Positions 37,519 to 45,390 of a DNA stretch of 64,000 bases are shown here, piece by piece (position 1 is the first letter of the stretch; every line of letters begins with the position of its first letter). Position numbers and translations under genes: made by a program. Location: the IMG/VR virus record IMGVR_UViG_3300048625_000152, positions 1 to 64,000 of that record; one strand, given 5' to 3'. The notes beneath the pieces are model-generated. The model had not been told where the DNA came from, searched no databases, and worked only from the letters and a program-made list of their open reading frames with translations. This DNA comes from a virus.

Positions 37519-38709
37519 ATGAAAAAATACGATACAGTTGAAGATTACATTGAAGTTATTTCTGGCTACCGTGACGTTGTCACTGGCAAGCCCAAAAGTT
37601 CGTGGATGTTTAGCTTTGATCCGATTATCAATCTAGCAAGATACGATGTCAGTGTGCTGACCAGCATGTGCGAAGCCACACATACAGCTAAGCCACTAAC
37701 TGAACGACAGGGCGAACTGGCTTGTAAGATCCTTCTTAAATACCAACGGCAACTTGCAGCAAAGGGCGTTGATGTAAGTCCTGTCGAGCGGCCAGTGTGG
37801 AGAAATAAATTACGTAAGATGGATTACACCAAGTCCCTTACTATTAAGGATGACACTATTGTTCTACAATTTCCATACTCAACTGACTTGATTGAACGGT
37901 TACGTGCTTTTAGGAAAGATAGTCAGGGCCGATGCGTATTTGACAAAGAAAAGAAGCAATGGCATATTGCCCTAACAGAATACAATCTAAACTATTGTCA
38001 TGCGTGGGCTGCATCCAATGGATTCACAATAGGCGATGAAGTGGTAGAGTTGACTGGCAAGATTGAGCAGGTTGAACAACAGCCATATGCGATTGAGTTG
38101 TTTTGCAACGGTACATCTCTAGACATTAGAAACTGCCCAGACAGCCTGCGCGAATATATTGAAACTAAACTAGGTGGATTTGCATTTGATAATCTGCTAC
38201 GTCTAGTAGATGCCTCTAGCGATTTAGGGTACTCCATTGATGAAGACTTGAGCCAAGCTGTGATCCAAGAGTGGGGTACACGATTCCTGCGCATTGCAAG
38301 TCACCGCGAAGTTAAGATTAACAGTGATGTAGGCATCGACGAAGATCATTTAGCTAGTGTCTTAGATTATGCAGTAAAGGTCGGGCGCTTGCCAGTGGTA
38401 ATTTATGAGCCAGACTTGAGTGTTCGTCTGCTCCAACGATTAAAGGAATTGTACCCAGAAGAACAAATCATTGACGTTGGTAATAGCAAAAGCGTACAAG
38501 AACGTATAACACCCGAGACAAAGTTCATATATACAGTTAAGCCCATTAAAGACCTTGAACACATTCCCATGCTCATTAGCACATCGGGGATGATCTTCGG
38601 TGGCGACAAACAAACCATGTTACAAAGATCCAGTAAGGTAGTATATACCGCAGCAGATGTGTATACTAAAGGCAATACCGGAAAGAAAGTTATTAAAATT
38701 GCAGGCTAA
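37519..38709 (+). CDS. HARP-like protein paired with UvsW
   Basis: 396 residues from ATG 37519. Residues about 110-165 (IVLQFPYSTDLIERLRAF, then FDKEKKQWHIAL) resemble the HARP domain of SMARCAL1-type annealing helicases. The rest is unassigned and contains no helicase motifs. It overlaps the UvsW-like gene by about 11 bases, so a separate HARP subunit for that helicase is plausible but unproven. A TACAAT at 37508 may be a weak -10. Confidence 0.55.
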   Translation: MKKYDTVEDYIEVISGYRDVVTGKPKSSWMFSFDPIINLARYDVSVLTSMCEATHTAKPLTERQGELACKILLKYQRQLAAKGVDVSPVERPVWRNKLRKMDYTKSLTIKDDTIVLQFPYSTDLIERLRAFRKDSQGRCVFDKEKKQWHIALTEYNLNYCHAWAASNGFTIGDEVVELTGKIEQVEQQPYAIELFCNGTSLDIRNCPDSLREYIETKLGGFAFDNLLRLVDASSDLGYSIDEDLSQAVIQEWGTRFLRIASHREVKINSDVGIDEDHLASVLDYAVKVGRLPVVIYEPDLSVRLLQRLKELYPEEQIIDVGNSKSVQERITPETKFIYTVKPIKDLEHIPMLISTSGMIFGGDKQTMLQRSSKVVYTAADVYTKGNTGKKVIKIAG

Positions 38710-40225
38710 ATTAATTATCAAAGACGAAGTTAACGTAAAGATTGAAGGCGTTGACGTAGGGGTTAGGAAGAAACTTGTAGACAAGTTCAAATACGAAATC
38801 CCTGGTGCGCGGTATCAGCCGAGCGTTCGCTTGGGCAGATGGGACGGCAAAGTCAGTTACTTCCAATTAGGTGGCAGCAGCTACATTAACCTGTTGCCCG
38901 AAATCTTGCCTGTGCTTGATGCAGCAGGTTACGACATTGAAATTGACGATCGTCGCACATACTCCAATACTATTGTTTTTGACGAGTTTAAAGAAGACAC
39001 GTTTGCACACAAGACATGGCCTGTTGGGCACCCAGCAGCTGGTCAGCCTGTTATGTTCCGTGACTATCAAGTTGGTATTATCAACAACTTTTTGCAGAAT
39101 CCCCAGGCATTGCAAGAGATTGCCACAGGCGCAGGTAAGACTATTATGACCGCGGCGTTATCGTTGAGTGCTGAGAAGTATGGTAAGAGCGTGGTTATTG
39201 TTCCTAACAAGGACTTGGTGCGCCAAACAGAGCTAGACTACATTAACTTGGGCCTAGACGTTGGCGTTTACTTTGGTGATCGTAAGGAAGTTGGTCGCAC
39301 TCATACTATCTGCACATGGCAGAGCTTAAACATTCTAATGAAGAACAGCGAAGGCCGCAGCGGCGAAGATGAACCGGCTAGCCATCGCTTACTAAAGGAT
39401 CCAACAGACTATATCATTGACGATCTCGTTGACGGAGTGGCATTGGTTATGGTAGACGAAGTACACATGGCTAAAGCAGATGCGTTAAAGACTTTGTTGA
39501 CAAGTGTGTTTGCCCATGTGCCTATTCGTTGGGGCCTAACTGGCACAGTACCTAAAGAAGAGTATGCAGCAGTGTCAATCTTCTGTAGCCTTGGTCCAGT
39601 AGTTGGCAAGCTAAGTGCAAGTGAATTGCAAGAAGCTGGACATTTGGCTATGTGTCACGTTAACGTTGTGCAGCTAATTGATCACGTAGAATATACAGAC
39701 TACCAAAGCGAACTAAAGTACTTGACTACTACAGCGGCACGTATTGCATATATTGCCAAGCTAGTAGACAAGATTAAAGAGGGCGGTAATACCCTTGTTC
39801 TAGTTGACCGCATTGAAACTGGCAAGATGCTGCAAGCGGAACTGAGCGGATTGTTTAGTTTACTAAGCGACAAGCCGGACGTGATGTTTGTCAATGGATC
39901 TACTAAAGCAAAGGATCGGAAAGATGAATATGACGATGTTGCAACAGCAACTAACAAGATTATTGTGGCGACTTATGGCGTGGCCGCAGTGGGTATTAAT
40001 ATTCCTAGGATTTTTAATCTGGTTCTTATGGAGCCCGGAAAGAGCTTTGTGCGGGTTATACAAAGTATTGGGCGAGGCATTAGAAAAGCGGAAGACAAAG
40101 ACCACGTAGAGATTTGGGATGTGACTAGTACCTGCAAGTTTTCTAAACGTCACTTAACAGCACGTAAGAAATTCTATAAAGATGCCAACTACCCATTTAC
40201 AGTAGAGAAGATTGACTGGCAATGA
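38699..40225 (+). CDS. uvsW: UvsW-like DNA/RNA helicase
   Basis: About 508 residues from TTG 38699 (in-frame ATG 38657 is an alternative without ribosome site). ARYQPSVRLGRWDGKVSYF is the UvsW N-terminal double-psi-like segment; Walker A ATGAGKT, DEVH box (VDEVHMAKAD), motif III LTGTVP and motif VI QSIGRGIRK follow in SF2 order. UvsW unwinds branched DNA and R-loops and ends origin-dependent replication in T4. Confidence 0.9.
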   Translation: MQAKLIIKDEVNVKIEGVDVGVRKKLVDKFKYEIPGARYQPSVRLGRWDGKVSYFQLGGSSYINLLPEILPVLDAAGYDIEIDDRRTYSNTIVFDEFKEDTFAHKTWPVGHPAAGQPVMFRDYQVGIINNFLQNPQALQEIATGAGKTIMTAALSLSAEKYGKSVVIVPNKDLVRQTELDYINLGLDVGVYFGDRKEVGRTHTICTWQSLNILMKNSEGRSGEDEPASHRLLKDPTDYIIDDLVDGVALVMVDEVHMAKADALKTLLTSVFAHVPIRWGLTGTVPKEEYAAVSIFCSLGPVVGKLSASELQEAGHLAMCHVNVVQLIDHVEYTDYQSELKYLTTTAARIAYIAKLVDKIKEGGNTLVLVDRIETGKMLQAELSGLFSLLSDKPDVMFVNGSTKAKDRKDEYDDVATATNKIIVATYGVAAVGINIPRIFNLVLMEPGKSFVRVIQSIGRGIRKAEDKDHVEIWDVTSTCKFSKRHLTARKKFYKDANYPFTVEKIDWQ

Positions 40226-40998
40226 AGGGAGTGATCCTTTACTTTCCGTGGGGCGCTGCTGGTAATCTTGTTCGTAACATAATTACCATTGACCCGCGCT
40301 TTGACTTCTTTGACGACAAGGAGTTTAGAGATTCTTACCCCACATCCGCTGACAGGTACAACTGGTTATTGGAATATTATCAACGACCAATGGCGCCTGG
40401 CCTGTGGCTACAGCGAGAGTGGAGTATTAGACAAAAGTTGCACACCTGCTATTATACTAACAATCAAATTGAGTTCTGGAATCCTGACGCACTAGTTGCA
40501 TACGACTGTCATGGACAGGAGCATGAAATTGACACGATCCTTTCTAACCAACACCTGCGATGTTATGACAGACATCGCATTGCCACAGGCGAGCGTACAG
40601 AACAACTAAGCCCGTGGTGTCTGCAAGACTGCAACCATGTGTTTCTCTTGCCTAACAACACTAAACTGATAGCTGAAATATATAACAGCAAAAATCCCTC
40701 ACTAAACCAACTGAACGGTGGCCTGCAGGAGAAACAAATAGCAGCCTTAGGTGCCATAACTGCCATGTCTAATCGTCTTAGTAGTCTAGTAGACCCGCTA
40801 ATCACCAATGGCAGTAATGTAAACATTTACACAGCAGACACGCTATACGCTGCAAACGGATACAATACTATCAATGACATAGTGACAAATTTACATTTAG
40901 AAGTCACGCTGCACCAGATTAAGACTTTGCACTCGATATGGTTGCAAAGTACTAAAGAAGTGTACTATAATTATTTTAACAGAGAGCTTACCACATGA
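40222..40998 (+). CDS. hypothetical protein, P-loop-like opening
   Basis: 258 residues. YFPWGAAGNLVRNIITID recalls the phosphate-binding start of sulfotransferase-like P-loop proteins and the protein at 8172. No further motif. Overlaps UvsW and the next gene by 4 bases each. Confidence 0.5.
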   Translation: MKGVILYFPWGAAGNLVRNIITIDPRFDFFDDKEFRDSYPTSADRYNWLLEYYQRPMAPGLWLQREWSIRQKLHTCYYTNNQIEFWNPDALVAYDCHGQEHEIDTILSNQHLRCYDRHRIATGERTEQLSPWCLQDCNHVFLLPNNTKLIAEIYNSKNPSLNQLNGGLQEKQIAALGAITAMSNRLSSLVDPLITNGSNVNIYTADTLYAANGYNTINDIVTNLHLEVTLHQIKTLHSIWLQSTKEVYYNYFNRELTT

Positions 40999-41498
40999 GA
41001 ATATTAACGCTGGATAATACAGCATACGACCTTAACGAAATCCCCGATGAAGTTGAGGACTTGCGATTCGCAGTACTTGACAACAGCGATAACAAGAACC
41101 CAGATTACTTCTACATTCCCTTAATCTTTTTGGAATCATTTAATAGTCCCGCCCTTGTACTAAAAATTGGAGACAGCGTTATTAAGATGCCGGTAGATTG
41201 GCAACTGCTGATTGGCGAACCAGACCTAGGCGACCTAGAGGTTGTGCCACTTACTAGCATTAACGATAGGGGATTTAAGGTATTTTGCTTTAATCCACTA
41301 AGCAGCTTTAAGCCTGAATTTAAGTCTGTTGAGATTGTGGATATCTATCAAGATGTTAAATGGTACTTTCCTAAACTTAAACCCGGGCAGATGCTAGCAG
41401 TACCTCTAGACTCGGGAACAGAGAAACCCTTATGCGCTTACTTTGTAAAAGACATCAGTCGCCAAAGTGAGGTAGTTGATTACAGTAAGGCCTGGTGA
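40995..41498 (+). CDS. hypothetical protein
   Basis: 167 residues, all-beta pattern, no family recognised. Located in the UvsW operon and coupled by overlaps on both sides. Confidence 0.6.
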   Translation: MRILTLDNTAYDLNEIPDEVEDLRFAVLDNSDNKNPDYFYIPLIFLESFNSPALVLKIGDSVIKMPVDWQLLIGEPDLGDLEVVPLTSINDRGFKVFCFNPLSSFKPEFKSVEIVDIYQDVKWYFPKLKPGQMLAVPLDSGTEKPLCAYFVKDISRQSEVVDYSKAW

Positions 41499-41647
41499 TG
41501 GGAAATTACACAGAACCACAAATTTTTGAAACAATGAATAGACTCGCGAGAATCTATTTGGAAAGCTACCCAGACGACAAGGAAGGACTGGAACGTTTCT
41601 TGCGCTGGGCACACTTACAATATGGATACAAGTATGGGACAGCTTAA
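41498..41647 (+). CDS. small hypothetical protein
   Basis: 49 residues (MGNYTEPQIFETMNRLARIY). The start shares one base with the upstream stop; the 3' end overlaps the next gene by 26 bases. Helical. Confidence 0.5.
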   Translation: MGNYTEPQIFETMNRLARIYLESYPDDKEGLERFLRWAHLQYGYKYGTA

Positions 41648-41909
41648 ACCTGGAGCCACTTACGTTTACGAAAGCCCCGATGGTGGTCAAACAACCTATG
41701 CTAGAGAAGTAGGCACTAACGAGCGTGTGATGATTGGGCAAAGTTACACAGCCAGGAGCAAATGGGACGAAATCCAAGAGGATAAACTGTGGGGCAACAT
41801 TCGCCGCAAGGCAAAGACCCATCCCGGTTTGCAAGAAGAGCTAGATCGTGTTATAATGTTCTATCGACTACTTGAAGACAGCAACGAAGTTATGTGGCAT
41901 CCAGTATGA
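41622..41909 (+). CDS. hypothetical protein
   Basis: 95 residues. LKPGATYVYESPDGGQTTYARE is a beta hairpin pattern seen in several myovirus small proteins. ATG 41634 is an alternative start. Confidence 0.6.
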   Translation: MDTSMGQLKPGATYVYESPDGGQTTYAREVGTNERVMIGQSYTARSKWDEIQEDKLWGNIRRKAKTHPGLQEELDRVIMFYRLLEDSNEVMWHPV

Positions 41910-42103
41910 TAAAATATCAATACCATTATGTATCCAGCCTTATTAGAGAAACTGATTCCATTGGGTCGTGGGTAAACACCACTGCTGAGTTAAACGAGCT
42001 TGGCGCAGAGGGATGGGACGTGGTTACTATAACACCGGATTCCTCTAATGTGGTTGGATCGTTTTTAAACATAGTACTCCGGAGACCCTATATAGATGAG
42101 TGA
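41906..42103 (+). CDS. DUF4177-like small protein
   Basis: 65 residues. YQYHYVSSL...LNELGAEGWDVVTITP matches DUF4177-type proteins (alpha/beta, unknown role). ATG 41906 overlaps the previous stop. Confidence 0.6.
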   Translation: MIKYQYHYVSSLIRETDSIGSWVNTTAELNELGAEGWDVVTITPDSSNVVGSFLNIVLRRPYIDE

Positions 42104-42563
42104 TAAACTAAACATTTCAAATGAGATGGCACAGTTTGATAACAAGAACCGTGACTTCTATGATAGCCTAAGCGAAGATGAAAAGAAAAAGTTTAGCCCA
42201 TTCCTAATGATTCGCTGGGGCGCCACAGTAGAAGGCAGTGCAGACATGCAGGCCTATTACTTGATGAGCTTGAATGAGAAGTTAAATAAACAGTTCTTCG
42301 ATGTAAGCACAAGTGAGCACAAAAAGCTACAGTGGCTACTGGCCACTACAGTTAGTCCGGGATTGGGCAAGCAGTATCACAAGTGGCTAGCAGGCAAGAA
42401 GAAAGAAAGCAACAACAAAGCAGTTAAATTTCTTAGAGGAATTTACCCGCACTTGAAAGAAGATGAAATTGAGCTACTCGGACGACTTAACAGTAAAGAC
42501 GATCTTAAACGACTGGCTAAAGAGCACGGATGGGATGACAAGCGAATCAAAGCAGACCTATAA
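42096..42563 (+). CDS. possible clamp-loader small subunit (gp62-like)
   Basis: 155 residues, helical. The pattern YYLMSLNEKLNKQFF, LQWLLATT, KQYHKWLAGKKK and DEIELLGRLN resembles the conserved string of T4-like gp62 proteins, whose job with gp44 is to load the sliding clamp. Similarity is by pattern only and gp44 is not in the window. Confidence 0.45.
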   Translation: MSDKLNISNEMAQFDNKNRDFYDSLSEDEKKKFSPFLMIRWGATVEGSADMQAYYLMSLNEKLNKQFFDVSTSEHKKLQWLLATTVSPGLGKQYHKWLAGKKKESNNKAVKFLRGIYPHLKEDEIELLGRLNSKDDLKRLAKEHGWDDKRIKADL

Positions 42564-43236
42564 ATGTCAGTATTGTGGCAAATCATTTGCTAAGGAATCT
42601 ACTCTAGCAAGTCACGCCTGCGAACAAAAGCGCAGAGCACAGCAACAAAACGAAACTGGCGTACAGTTAGGCTTTAAAGCATACCTGCGATTTTATCAAA
42701 CAACACAAGGTGCAGGCAAGATCAAAACATACGAAGACTTTGCTGGTAGCCCATACTACACAGCATTTGTTAAGTTTGGTAGACACCTAGTGGGTATACG
42801 TGCAGTTAACCCACTGGTATTCATTGACTGGTTGCTTAAAAACAATAAGAAGTTAGACTACTGGACCAAGGATGCGTTTTATGCAGAGTGGTTGGCAGAG
42901 TACATGAAAAAAGAGAACCCGCAAGACGCACTAGAGCGGGCATTAAAGGAAATAACAAGTTATGCAGAGGATCATCCAGAACTTAAAAACGGCTATAGAG
43001 ACTATTTCAGATACGCTAATGGTAATAGGATCTGTCATCATATTAGCACCGGTCGTATTAGTCCTTGGGTTGTCTTTAATTGTGAGAGCGGGGTTGCCTT
43101 TCTTGATACGTTATCTAATGAACAAGTGGAAATAATTTTGCCTGCCATTGACCCCGATTACTGGCAGAAGAAGTTTAGAGATTACCCAGAAGACGTAACG
43201 TGGGTTAAATCGATTATGGAAGCAGCGGGACTATGA
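42535..43236 (+). CDS. C2H2 zinc-finger protein
   Basis: 233 residues from ATG 42535. C2H2-like finger CQYCGKSFAKESTLASHAC at residues 10-28 (last ligand H or C). The remaining 200 residues (KAYLRFYQTTQGAGKIKTYED...) belong to a phage family of unknown role. Overlaps the gp62-like gene by 29 bases. Confidence 0.65.
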   Translation: MTSESKQTYKCQYCGKSFAKESTLASHACEQKRRAQQQNETGVQLGFKAYLRFYQTTQGAGKIKTYEDFAGSPYYTAFVKFGRHLVGIRAVNPLVFIDWLLKNNKKLDYWTKDAFYAEWLAEYMKKENPQDALERALKEITSYAEDHPELKNGYRDYFRYANGNRICHHISTGRISPWVVFNCESGVAFLDTLSNEQVEIILPAIDPDYWQKKFRDYPEDVTWVKSIMEAAGL

Positions 43237-43811
43237 TTTTCAAAAGTGACGTAGACATCGACTTTGGCGATCGCAACAGAGCGTTGGCATTGCTAAAGCA
43301 CACACCAGCAGCCATTATCCGTGACGGCAAGTTAATCAAGCATAATACAGGTATCTACGTAACCGACGTACCCGAGGATCCATTTATGTGCGTTGCAGGC
43401 ATTGATCACAAAGCAGCAGAAGATCGCGGCTATGCCAAGCTAGACTTTTTGAATGTGTCTTTATATACGCAGATAAAGAGTGAACAACATTTGCAAGAAC
43501 TATTAGCAATTGAGCCAGACTGGGCAGCGTTATATGATCCGGAGTTTTGTGCAAAGCTAATACATATTGGCGCACATTACGATACGCTAATTAAGATGCC
43601 AGAAGCAGTGAATACTATTCCGCGTATGGCCATGTTTCTAGCATTGATTCGCCCTGCTAAACGGCATTTGATCGGAAAAACTTGGAAGGAAGTTGCTGAA
43701 ACAGTATGGGAACCTGACGCCAATGGGGCATACGCATTTAAAAAAAGTCATTCGATTGCTTATAGTCATCTTGTAGTTGTGCATATGAACCTTTTGGTGA
43801 ACAGAGTGTGA
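43233..43811 (+). CDS. miniature DnaE-like (DNA polymerase III alpha palm) protein
   Basis: 192 residues. DVDIDFGDR (6-14) matches the catalytic DxD of DnaE (PDxDxDF), GYAKLDFLN (67-74) matches LVKFDFLG with the third catalytic Asp at D71, and AFKKSHSIAYSHLVVVHMNL matches FNKSHAAAYALVAYQT. HNTGIYV corresponds to KHAGGVVI. All three catalytic aspartates are kept, while PHP, thumb and C-terminal domains are absent. It could be a relic, a regulator or a reduced polymerase/nucleotidyltransferase. Overlaps the zinc-finger gene by 4 bases. Confidence 0.65.
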   Translation: MIFKSDVDIDFGDRNRALALLKHTPAAIIRDGKLIKHNTGIYVTDVPEDPFMCVAGIDHKAAEDRGYAKLDFLNVSLYTQIKSEQHLQELLAIEPDWAALYDPEFCAKLIHIGAHYDTLIKMPEAVNTIPRMAMFLALIRPAKRHLIGKTWKEVAETVWEPDANGAYAFKKSHSIAYSHLVVVHMNLLVNRV

Positions 43812-43824
43812 TTTTTTAATAAAG

Positions 43825-43832
43825 TATAAATA
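43825..43832 (+). promoter_or_regulatory. T4-type late promoter inside a hairpin
   Basis: TATAAATA lies within the inverted repeat AAAGTA-TAAA-TACTTT. The HNH gene at 2688 has the same late-promoter/hairpin combination. Confidence 0.65.
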
Positions 43833-43847
43833 CTTTAAAGGAATTAT

Positions 43848-44509
43848 ATGTCCCGTAAAGGTAAGCCTAATCTTAAAGGCAAACAAAACTATCCCCGAAA
43901 ATGTGAGCATTGCGATTATACGTCAAACAATCCGTCAATGTATCACTATCACAAAAAGACCCACAATTCTATCCCAGACGGAACTCTGTGTTGGCAAGGG
44001 TGCGGACAACCAGCTACGGTATTAAATACTCGCGGAAAATATACTTGCTTAACAAAAACACAGCACTGTCCGGAATATATTAAACAACATTCAGCCCGTA
44101 TAGCCGAGCAATGGGTCGGAGCAGACCAACGGAAACAAGAAACCAAGCTACGATTCTTAGAACATTGTTGCGGTGTGCCTGAAGTTTTACAAAAGATGTC
44201 CAACACCAAGCGAAAAAATTTGGTACCTTAGATCCAGATAAGGCAGCCGAGTTCCGACGTTATGCTCGTTTTATTAGACAGCGAGCTCAACGATGGGCCA
44301 AGGATCAAGGATATGTATTAGGCCAGCAGACCTATCATGTGGATCATAAATTAAGCATACTTGATGCATGGAAGGCAGGATTGTCGGAAGAGATTGTAAA
44401 CCATCCTGCTAATTTACAAATCATTGAGGCTAAGAAGAATTGCAGTAAAGGAGCTAATAGTACCCTTACTGTTGATGAGTTATTGTTATTAGCTCAAGCG
44501 TCTAACTAA
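43848..44509 (+). CDS. HNH homing endonuclease with -1 frameshift
   Basis: The first frame (43848-44231) gives 127 residues with zinc fingers (CEHCDY...YHYHKKTH). It ends just after CGA-AAA-AAT-TTG; shifting -1 there opens a frame from about 44222 to 44509 encoding FGTLDPDKAAEF...YHVDHKLSILDAW...HPANLQIIEAKKNCSKG, the HNH active site with H in VDHK and N in ANLQ. A-AAA-AAT is a -1 slippery heptamer, but a deletion or sequencing error in A6 would look the same. AAAGGAATTAT precedes ATG. Confidence 0.75.
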
Positions 44510-44860
44510 TGTAATACTACGGCGCTTTGAGCGCTTGCTAGCCATCTCTTTAAGGCTAGTCTGTGGACCTACTTTGATTTCCACATCTTTGCTATTCATA
44601 GTCTTAACGCAAGGCTTGAATACCACCCAGTCGGCTTTAAGAAACACGTTGATTGGGATTAATCTATTACTCTCCCACCACCATTGCTCACCTAGTTCCA
44701 GGAACTTGGCCTTTTGTTCTGGCGTTTTTAAGCTACCGAAGTCGTAGATCGTAGTGATTTGCTCATCTGCGTTCTGCACGATCCCGATATAATCGTTCCC
44801 ACCGTATACTAGATACGTTATAAAGGGATATTGTTCTAATAGCTGTTGTATTTGTTCCAC
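44489..44860 (-). CDS. hypothetical conserved phage protein
   Basis: 123 residues from GTG 44860 on the minus strand. LVYGGNDYIGIVQNADEQIT, WWWESNRLIPINVFLK and a basic tail SKRSKRRSITLV recall a conserved T4-like small protein of unknown role. It overlaps the HNH 3' end by 21 bases. Confidence 0.6.
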   Translation of the reverse strand: MEQIQQLLEQYPFITYLVYGGNDYIGIVQNADEQITTIYDFGSLKTPEQKAKFLELGEQWWWESNRLIPINVFLKADWVVFKPCVKTMNSKDVEIKVGPQTSLKEMASKRSKRRSITLVRRLS

Positions 44861-44870
44861 CGTGTTTCGC

Positions 44871-44876
44871 TAAATA
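44871..44876 (+). promoter_or_regulatory. T4-type late promoter
   Basis: CTAAATATG 19 bases before the virion-gene start at 44895. Confidence 0.55.
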
Positions 44877-44894
44877 TGTTAAAGATAATCTGAA

Positions 44895-45389
44895 ATGCAG
44901 ACTACCAAAATATATTTATATGATAACACGGTGACGGTTCAAATAATGGACCCAGCCATCTTCACAACAAGGAACAGACCTGTGTACAGTCGCCCTATTA
45001 AAGTCTATCAGGGTATAGACAACCCAATCCAAGTTTTAGTAAAGAACCAGGACCAGAAAGCTGCGAACATTGCAGGCTATGCAGTCCAGGCTGATATACA
45101 GGACCCAACAAATCAAGTAACAGTCAACAGTTATGCGGTTACATTCTCTAATGTGTCGCTGGGACAAGGTACCTTTACAATAGACAAGAATACTGTTAGC
45201 AGCTTAGAACAACGTTTTTACAAGCTAACATTCAAAACAATAAACTTAAACACCAATGCAGAAAAACCTGCGTATGTAGATGACAACTATGGCGCCCCAT
45301 TGGATCTACATGTATTGCCAGCATACTATTCTATCACAGAGCCAAGCCCGGATGTAGACAACAGCGTAATTGACGGCGGAGAAATTTAA
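44895..45389 (+). CDS. putative virion/baseplate or fibre-associated protein
   Basis: 164 residues, beta-rich. PIKVYQGIDNPIQVLVKNQD resembles N-terminal domains of phage upper baseplate proteins (BppU type). It lies directly before the tail-fibre gene under a late promoter, so a structural role is likely. Confidence 0.55.
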   Translation: MQTTKIYLYDNTVTVQIMDPAIFTTRNRPVYSRPIKVYQGIDNPIQVLVKNQDQKAANIAGYAVQADIQDPTNQVTVNSYAVTFSNVSLGQGTFTIDKNTVSSLEQRFYKLTFKTINLNTNAEKPAYVDDNYGAPLDLHVLPAYYSITEPSPDVDNSVIDGGEI

Positions 45390-45390
45390 A

